From positions 52,894 through 116,893 of the forward strand of contig NZ_FLOC01000014.1 of assembly GCF_900089755.1 (NCBI RefSeq): a DNA stretch of 64,000 nt. The letters run 5' to 3'. Each line of letters starts with the position of its first letter. Position 1 is the stretch's first letter. Made by a program: the position numbers and the translations under genes. Below are positions 58,755-64,000 of the stretch, in pieces. The notes below the pieces were generated by a model. That model had not been told where the DNA came from and did not search any database. It worked only from the letters and a program-made list of their open reading frames with translations. Origin of the DNA: Marinomonas aquimarina (GTDB lineage Bacteria; Pseudomonadota; Gammaproteobacteria; Pseudomonadales; Marinomonadaceae).

Positions 58755-59465
58755 TCAGGTCGCACGCTGAATCAGCATGGTACGAATATTACCGATCGCT
58801 TTAGTCGGATTCAGACCTTTAGGACATACGTTGACACAGTTCATGATGCCATGGCAACGGAATACGCTAAATGGATCATCAAGATCACCTAGACGCTCTT
58901 GCGTTGCTGTATCACGACTATCGGCCAAGAAACGGTAAGCTTGAAGCAAACCAGATGGACCGATGAACTTGTCTGGGTTCCACCAGAAAGACGGACAAGC
59001 CGTTGAACAACATGCACACAAGATACACTCGTATAGACCATCAAGCTTCTCACGCTCTTCTGGACTCTGCAAACGTTCAATCGCTGGCGCTGGCGTATCG
59101 TTGATCAAGAATGGCTTGATCTTTTCGTACTGCTTGTAGAACTGGCCCATGTCCACAACTAGGTCACGAACCACTGGTAGACCTGGTAGTGGGCGCAGCA
59201 CAAGCTTGTTGTTTTTCGCCGCTGCCGACACTGGCGTAATACACGCTAGACCGTTTTTGCCAGACATGTTCATACCGTCAGAACCACACACACCTTCACG
59301 GCATGAGCGACGGTAAGAAATGCTTGGATCTTGTGCTTTAAGTAGGTTCAGCACATCAAGCACCATCAAGTCTTTACCTGCTGGCAGCTCGATTTCAAAA
59401 TCCTGCATGTAAGGCGCGTCGTCCTTCTCAGGATTGTAACGATAGATACTCACTAACATCGACAT
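58755..59465 (-). CDS. sdhB: Succinate dehydrogenase iron-sulfur subunit
   Basis: This 236-residue subunit carries three clusters: [2Fe-2S] in SCREGVCGSDGMNMSG, [4Fe-4S] beginning CILCACCSTACPSFWWNP, and [3Fe-4S] in CHGIMNCVNVCPKGLNPTKA. It passes electrons from SdhA to ubiquinone in complex II. It follows sdhA after 6 bases. Length and cysteine pattern are normal. Confidence 0.98.
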   Translation of the reverse strand: MSMLVSIYRYNPEKDDAPYMQDFEIELPAGKDLMVLDVLNLLKAQDPSISYRRSCREGVCGSDGMNMSGKNGLACITPVSAAAKNNKLVLRPLPGLPVVRDLVVDMGQFYKQYEKIKPFLINDTPAPAIERLQSPEEREKLDGLYECILCACCSTACPSFWWNPDKFIGPSGLLQAYRFLADSRDTATQERLGDLDDPFSVFRCHGIMNCVNVCPKGLNPTKAIGNIRTMLIQRAT

Positions 59466-59471
59466 AACTCC

Positions 59472-61244
59472 TTAGTATGAACGAATTTTCGGTGGGAAAG
59501 CTTCCATAGTTTTCGGCGCAAAGTTCACATCGCGCTGGGTCACTTTCTTCGTTGCTGGATGGAACAGTGAGTGTTTCAACCAGTTTTCGTCGTCACGTTC
59601 AGTAAAGTCATTACGAGCATGCGCACCACGACTCTCTTTACGGAATTCCGCAGGAATCGCCGTTGCTTCCGCAACCTCTAGCAAGTTCTCAAGCTCAAGC
59701 GCTTCAATACGTGCTGTGTTAAATGCTTGGCTCTTATCTTCAAGGTGTAGATTCTCAACGCGCTTGCGAAGCTCTTTAAGCTGCTCAAGACCTTTCTGCA
59801 TTGAAGGACCTTCACGGAATACACCGAAGTATAGCTGCATGATTTTCTGAAGCTCTGCACGAACTTCAGCAACCGATTCACCACCCGTTGAGCTGTTAAG
59901 ACGATTTAGACGAGACATCGCTTTTTCAACGTCAGTGTCACTAGCGGCCATTGAGTCGAAACCTTCATCAAGAGATTTCTTAACCTGTAGACCTACCGCA
60001 CGACCAAATACCACCAAGTCTAGTAACGAGTTACCACCTAAGCGGTTAGCACCGTGTACCGATACACTCGCGATCTCACCACAAGCGTAAAGGCCTGGGA
60101 TAATAACGTCTTCGCCTGCATCATTTTGCAATAGCGCTTGACCACCGATATTTGTCGGTACACCACCCATCATGTAGTGACAAGTTGGTACCACTGGAAT
60201 CGGCTCTTTCACTGGATCAACGTGCGCAAAGGTACGTGAAAGCTCTAGGATACCTGGTAGACGTTTGTTTAGCGTCTCTTCACCTAGGTGATCCAGTTTT
60301 AGAAGTACGTGGTCACCATTTTCACCACAGCCACGACCTTCAAGGATCTCAAGAATCATTGAACGTGCCACTACGTCACGACCAGCAAGGTCTTTCGCGT
60401 TTGGTGCGTAACGTTCCATGAAACGTTCGCCGTCTTTGTTGATTAGGTAACCACCTTCACCACGACAGCCTTCTGTAACAAGCGTACCCGCACCGTAAAT
60501 ACCGGTTGGGTGGAATTGCCACATTTCCATGTCTTGCATTGGCACGCCAGCACGAAGCGCCATACCAACACCGTCACCAGTGTTAATGTGTGCGTTAGTT
60601 GTAGACTGGTAAATACGACCAGCACCACCTGTCGCTAGCACAGTCGCTTTCGCTTTAAGGTAAACCACTTCACCCGTTTCAACACAGATAGAAACGGCAC
60701 CAACGATTGCGCCTTCAGAGTTTTTCACCAAATCAACCGCGTACCATTCGTTGAAGAATGTGGTACCGCCTTTTAAGTTAGCTTGGTATAGCGTGTGTAG
60801 CAGTGCGTGACCGGTACGGTCCGCTGCGGCACAAGTACGTGCTGCTTGACCACCTTTACCGAAGTCTTTTGATTGACCACCAAAAGGACGTTGGTAAATA
60901 CGGCCATTTTCTTTACGAGAGAATGGTAGACCCATGTGCTCAAGCTCAAATACCGCTTGTGGACCTACAGAACACATGTATTCGATAGCGTCTTGGTCAC
61001 CGATGTAATCAGAACCTTTAACGGTATCGTACATGTGCCAACGCCAATCGTCATTTGGGTCTTCACTTGCGATCGCACAAGTAATACCACCTTGCGCTGA
61101 TACAGTGTGTGAACGAGTTGGAAATACTTTTGTGACACACGCAGTGTTTAAACCAGATTCAGTCAACTGAAGTGCCGCACGCATACCTGCGCCACCACCA
61201 CCAATTACAATGGCATCAAAAGAAATAGTACGAATATTAGCCAT
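59472..61244 (-). CDS. sdhA: Succinate dehydrogenase flavoprotein subunit
   Basis: This 590-residue subunit has the FAD site ([20 protein letters not shown]), the flavin-linking His in [15 protein letters not shown], and the substrate site with [18 protein letters not shown] and [19 protein letters not shown]. It oxidises succinate to fumarate on the cytosolic side of the inner membrane. It begins 3 bases past sdhD. Confidence 0.98.
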   Translation of the reverse strand: MANIRTISFDAIVIGGGGAGMRAALQLTESGLNTACVTKVFPTRSHTVSAQGGITCAIASEDPNDDWRWHMYDTVKGSDYIGDQDAIEYMCSVGPQAVFELEHMGLPFSRKENGRIYQRPFGGQSKDFGKGGQAARTCAAADRTGHALLHTLYQANLKGGTTFFNEWYAVDLVKNSEGAIVGAVSICVETGEVVYLKAKATVLATGGAGRIYQSTTNAHINTGDGVGMALRAGVPMQDMEMWQFHPTGIYGAGTLVTEGCRGEGGYLINKDGERFMERYAPNAKDLAGRDVVARSMILEILEGRGCGENGDHVLLKLDHLGEETLNKRLPGILELSRTFAHVDPVKEPIPVVPTCHYMMGGVPTNIGGQALLQNDAGEDVIIPGLYACGEIASVSVHGANRLGGNSLLDLVVFGRAVGLQVKKSLDEGFDSMAASDTDVEKAMSRLNRLNSSTGGESVAEVRAELQKIMQLYFGVFREGPSMQKGLEQLKELRKRVENLHLEDKSQAFNTARIEALELENLLEVAEATAIPAEFRKESRGAHARNDFTERDDENWLKHSLFHPATKKVTQRDVNFAPKTMEAFPPKIRSY

Positions 61245-61247
61245 TAC

Positions 61248-61601
61248 TTACAGCCCCCAAAGAACCTGAACACCCCATACGACATAGATAAACATTACTA
61301 AGCCACATAGAGATTGAAAGAAGAAACGAACGCCTGTTGCTTTGATGTAGTCAGTTGAAATTGACCACAAGCCGATCCATGAGTGGATACCAACAGATAG
61401 CAACGCAAGTAGAGAGAAAATACGCATTGAAGTCATTTCAAATAAACCACTCCACTGTTCGTACGTTAGCCCTGGATTAAGTAGCAAGTAAGCGATAATA
61501 AAGACACTGTATACCGCCAAAACCAATGCAGAAATACGCTGCATCATCCAGTCATACAGACCTGAACGGCCAAAGCTAGTAATTTGAGTTACCATATCCA
61601 T
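61248..61601 (-). CDS. sdhD: Succinate dehydrogenase membrane anchor subunit
   Basis: This 117-residue protein has three transmembrane helices, and the candidate haem or quinone-site residues lie in SVGIHSWIGLWSISTDYIK. Its N-terminus (DWMMQRISALVLAVY) is typical of SdhD. It overlaps sdhC by 13 bases; an alternative ATG at 61595 would shorten it by two residues. It anchors SdhAB together with SdhC. Confidence 0.95.
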   Translation of the reverse strand: MDMVTQITSFGRSGLYDWMMQRISALVLAVYSVFIIAYLLLNPGLTYEQWSGLFEMTSMRIFSLLALLSVGIHSWIGLWSISTDYIKATGVRFFFQSLCGLVMFIYVVWGVQVLWGL

Positions 61602-61966
61602 ACCCCTGCTAGTAGAATCAGAACAACAGCGATCACTAGGTTCGCTTTCGCCGCCATGCGGCCACTTTCAAGTTCTTCGAAATGTCCCATATCCATAAAC
61701 AAGTGCTTAACACCCGCTACGAAGTGGTACATCAGCGCTGAAACGACACCCCAAACGACAAATTTTGCTAGAAAATTGTTTTGTAGCACCTCTACCACTT
61801 GATCAAAACCTTGCTGTGAAGACAATGACATATCAAACGCGTAGAACAGGAATACCAAGCCTACAAATAGGATGATACCGGTCACACGGTGAAGGATAGA
61901 GACAATTGCGGTTACGGGCATTGATATTGTGGAAATATCAAGGTTGACTGGTCTTTTTTTGTTCAC
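61589..61966 (-). CDS. sdhC: Succinate dehydrogenase cytochrome b556 subunit
   Basis: This 125-residue protein has three transmembrane helices. Signatures are RPVNLDISTISMPVTAIVSI, HRVTG and the haem-ligand region YHFVAGVKHLFMDMGH. It binds haem b and ubiquinone with SdhD. The start codon is GTG at 61966, with AAAGAG upstream. It heads sdhC-sdhD-sdhA-sdhB and is divergent from gltA. Confidence 0.96.
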   Translation of the reverse strand: MNKKRPVNLDISTISMPVTAIVSILHRVTGIILFVGLVFLFYAFDMSLSSQQGFDQVVEVLQNNFLAKFVVWGVVSALMYHFVAGVKHLFMDMGHFEELESGRMAAKANLVIAVVLILLAGVWIW

Positions 61967-62431
61967 GACTCTTTACACCATTTTATTTGATTGAATGGTC
62001 AATCACGACCCAAATTCTATTGTCACCTTTATCCTACGTTTAAAAACGTACAAAAGGTTTACATAGGCCTCCTTGAAAATCCCATCGATTTGCAAGCGAC
62101 ATTGGCACATGCGACTCAAACTTGCCAAATAACACCGACAAATCAATGAAATCATCGGGTCGCAATTATAGACTAGGCCAAAAACCTAAGACAAATAGAC
62201 AGAACGCAGGCTTTCTGATGGTCGTCATTCACAAAATGAATGGAGCCATAAACAAAAGCAATAATGGTATAAAATTACAGTTTTCTACCCTTCCAGAATT
62301 ACTACATAACTCTTAATAATCATAAACTTAACAAAAAATAGAGTGAATTTCGTGCACCCCACCCCCACAATCTTGTTACAAATTTACAAAGAAATTACTA
62401 GGATCTATTAAGCAGTAAAAAATTTGTCTAA

Positions 62432-62461
62432 TTGACTTTGTAACCCCTAAGAAAGTATTTT
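62432..62461 (+). promoter_or_regulatory. Candidate gltA promoter
   Basis: TTGACT (62432-62437) and TATTTT (62456-62461) are spaced 18 bases apart. Transcription would then start near 62468 and leave a leader of about 68 bases. Confidence 0.5.
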
Positions 62462-62470
62462 TTCCGCACC

Positions 62471-62518
62471 TTCTGGGCCAGGAGAGCTAATTCAAGGCTC
62501 TTTGCCCCCGGACCAGAG
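62471..62518 (+). promoter_or_regulatory. Structured 5' leader of gltA
   Basis: An outer helix TTCTGG/CCAGAG (62471-62476 with 62513-62518) encloses an inner helix GGAGAGC/GCTCTTT (62481-62487 with 62497-62503, two G-U pairs). The AAGGAG ribosome site (62523-62528) follows 4 bases later. Its position suggests post-transcriptional control; whether it is a known RNA family is not decided. Confidence 0.5.
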
Positions 62519-62535
62519 TACGAAGGAGACCAAAA

Positions 62536-63819
62536 ATGGCTGACAAAAAAGCTCGCATAACGGTAGACGGTATCGATCAAACGATTGAACTTCCTGTATT
62601 AACAGGCACTGCAGGACAAGACGTGATAGATGTAAGAACATTAGGTTCTCATGGCGTCTTTACTTATGATCCTGGCTTCATGTCTACTGGCTCATGTGAA
62701 TCTGCAATCACCTATATCGATGGTGACGCAGGCGTGCTTCTACATCGCGGTTACAAAATTGCCGATCTAGCACAACACTCAGATTACCTAGAAACGTGTT
62801 ACCTACTTCTATACGGAGAACTGCCTACAGCAGAGCAAAAAGCAGAATTCGTAGTAACAGTTAAAAACCACACCATGGTGTCAGAATCGATGCAGAAGTT
62901 CCTAGATGGCTTCCGCAACGATGCTCACCCAATGGCAGTAATGGTAGGTCTAGTGGGTGCGATGTCTGCGTTCTACCAAGATCACATGGACATCACTGAT
63001 CCTAAGCACCGTGAAATCGCTGCATTCCGCTTGATTTCAAAAATGCCAACTCTTGCAGCAATGTGTTACAAGTACTCTAAAGGTCAACCGACCATGTACC
63101 CACGTAACGACCTTAGCTACGCAGAAAACTTCCTGCACATGATGTTTGCAACACCATGTGAAGAATACAAAGTTAACCCTGTATTCGCCAAAGCTATGGA
63201 CCGCATCTTTATCCTACACGCGGACCATGAGCAAAACGCTTCGACTTCTACAGTACGTTTGGCAGGCTCTTCTGGCGCTAACCCATTCGCCTGTATCGCA
63301 GCCGGCATCACAACGCTTTGGGGCCCTGCTCACGGTGGTGCGAACGAAGCAGTACTAACCATGCTGGAAGAAATCGGTGATGAGTCAAACATCGACGAGT
63401 TCATCGCCAAAGCGAAAGACAAGAACGATCCGTTCCGTCTAATGGGCTTCGGCCACCGCGTTTACAAGAACTTCGATCCACGTGCCAAAGTGATGCGTGA
63501 AACCTGTGATCAAGTCCTTGCAGAACTCGGCCAGTCTGACGATCCTATGCTGAAAATTGCTAAGCGTCTTGAGCAAATCGCTCTAGAAGACCCTTACTTT
63601 GTTGAACGTAAGCTATACCCGAACGTAGATTTCTACTCAGGTATCATCATGAAGGCGATCGGCATTCCAACGTCTATGTTCACCGTAATCTTTGCCATGT
63701 CACGTACCGTTGGCTGGATTTCGCACTGGAATGAAATGATTGGTGGCGCCTACAAAATCGGCCGTCCACGCCAGCTTTACGTGGGTCACACTGAACGTGA
63801 ATACCCAACAGATAAGTAA
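62536..63819 (+). CDS. gltA: Citrate synthase (type II, hexameric class)
   Basis: This 427-residue enzyme condenses oxaloacetate and acetyl-CoA. It has the N-terminal beta domain of the NADH-sensitive gammaproteobacterial class ([20 protein letters not shown]). The active-site histidines lie in [14 protein letters not shown] and [16 protein letters not shown], with a catalytic Asp near NVDFYSG. It is divergent from the sdh-suc block and has a strong AAGGAG site. A terminator follows. Confidence 0.98.
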   Translation: MADKKARITVDGIDQTIELPVLTGTAGQDVIDVRTLGSHGVFTYDPGFMSTGSCESAITYIDGDAGVLLHRGYKIADLAQHSDYLETCYLLLYGELPTAEQKAEFVVTVKNHTMVSESMQKFLDGFRNDAHPMAVMVGLVGAMSAFYQDHMDITDPKHREIAAFRLISKMPTLAAMCYKYSKGQPTMYPRNDLSYAENFLHMMFATPCEEYKVNPVFAKAMDRIFILHADHEQNASTSTVRLAGSSGANPFACIAAGITTLWGPAHGGANEAVLTMLEEIGDESNIDEFIAKAKDKNDPFRLMGFGHRVYKNFDPRAKVMRETCDQVLAELGQSDDPMLKIAKRLEQIALEDPYFVERKLYPNVDFYSGIIMKAIGIPTSMFTVIFAMSRTVGWISHWNEMIGGAYKIGRPRQLYVGHTEREYPTDK

Positions 63820-63894
63820 GTAACAGCTCTAAAAAAAGCGGCCATAGGCTAATGCTGTTCACTTAAGGATTGAATTTAATTGAATAGCCCCAGA

Positions 63895-63928
63895 AAATCC
63901 GATTAAGCATTCTTAATCGGATTTTTTT
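63895..63928 (+). terminator. Terminator after gltA
   Basis: AAATCCGATTAAG pairs with CTTAATCGGATTT (13 bases, 4-base loop) and a seven-T run follows. The last 72 bases of the window show no supported gene. Confidence 0.92.
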
Positions 63929-64000
63929 GTGTCTATTCAACAGCTCTTACTTAGTATCGATGAACTTCATTCCTTTTCGGACAACTCAACGTTTACTCAA

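Larger units (their letters stand above)
61967..62535. other. sdhC-gltA divergent intergenic region
   Basis: These 569 bases hold the promoters of both transcripts. A short inverted repeat (ACCATT at 61977-61982, AATGGT at 61994-61999) lies just upstream of sdhC. The gltA promoter and leader occupy 62432-62535. A 64-codon plus-strand frame at 62122-62316 has no ribosome site and no protein-like features; I do not call it a gene. Confidence 0.6.

Noticed and set aside
62122..62316. A 64-codon plus-strand frame between sdhC and gltA
   Set aside because: No ribosome site, composition unlike neighbouring proteins, and it lies in a promoter region.
63929..64000. Possible start or end of another gene at the right edge
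   Set aside because: Only 72 bases are visible, and no frame is long or distinctive enough to support a call.

Overview
The window looks like chromosome of a marine, flagellated, respiring gammaproteobacterium, most likely Marinomonas or a close Oceanospirillales relative. This rests on gene order (hfq-hflX-hflK-hflC-DUF2065-hisZ; orn, rsgA, motAB, psd; queA-tgt-yajC-secD-secF; sdhCDAB-sucAB-lpdA-sucCD divergent from gltA), protein character and moderate GC. No database search was possible, so the genus is an inference. No rRNA, prophage, insertion sequence, CRISPR array or recognisable defence system was seen.

Region 1 (1-12.6 kb) is housekeeping, almost all on the minus strand: nnr, tsaE, amiB, mutL, miaA, hfq, hflX, hflK, hflC, a DUF2065 protein and the start of hisZ, with orn and plus-strand rsgA at its right edge. 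Region 2 (12.6-22.4 kb) holds the flagellar stator pair motA-motB, an HDOD protein, psd, and the queA-tgt-yajC-secD-secF cluster. A tRNA-Leu(CAA) with its promoter and terminator follows.

Region 3 (22.8-50.1 kb) is accessory. In order it carries a leishmanolysin-like metalloprotease; a Tat-exported PhoX-type phosphatase behind three Pho-box-like repeats; an energy-taxis receptor and a PAS/degenerate-GGDEF/EAL protein; a cytochrome b561 with a tiny exported partner; and an XRE regulator-amidase pair divergent from an AGCS symporter. Next come the C-terminal relic of an aspartate ammonia-lyase and L-asparaginase I, then small genes, a pirin and a chemoreceptor with a C-terminal sensor. The region ends with a 2-hydroxycarboxylate transporter and its two-component system, a MarR/EamA pair around palindromic operators, and an L-2-hydroxyglutarate oxidase next to an internally deleted extradiol dioxygenase and its LysR regulator.

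Region 4 (50.3-63.9 kb) is the TCA block. sdhC-D-A-B, sucA, sucB, lpdA, sucC and sucD run leftward and gltA runs rightward from a 570-base intergenic region. Together they encode citrate synthase, 2-oxoglutarate dehydrogenase, succinyl-CoA synthetase and succinate dehydrogenase. SucB has two near-identical lipoyl domains, and sucC and gltA have structured leaders.

I found no clearly new multi-gene system. The strongest observations are two gene relics with recognisable ancestry (aspA tail; dioxygenase missing an internal stretch that should hold a metal ligand), the Pho-box array, the paired MarR operators, the structured gltA leader, and two small or unusual exported-protein candidates.
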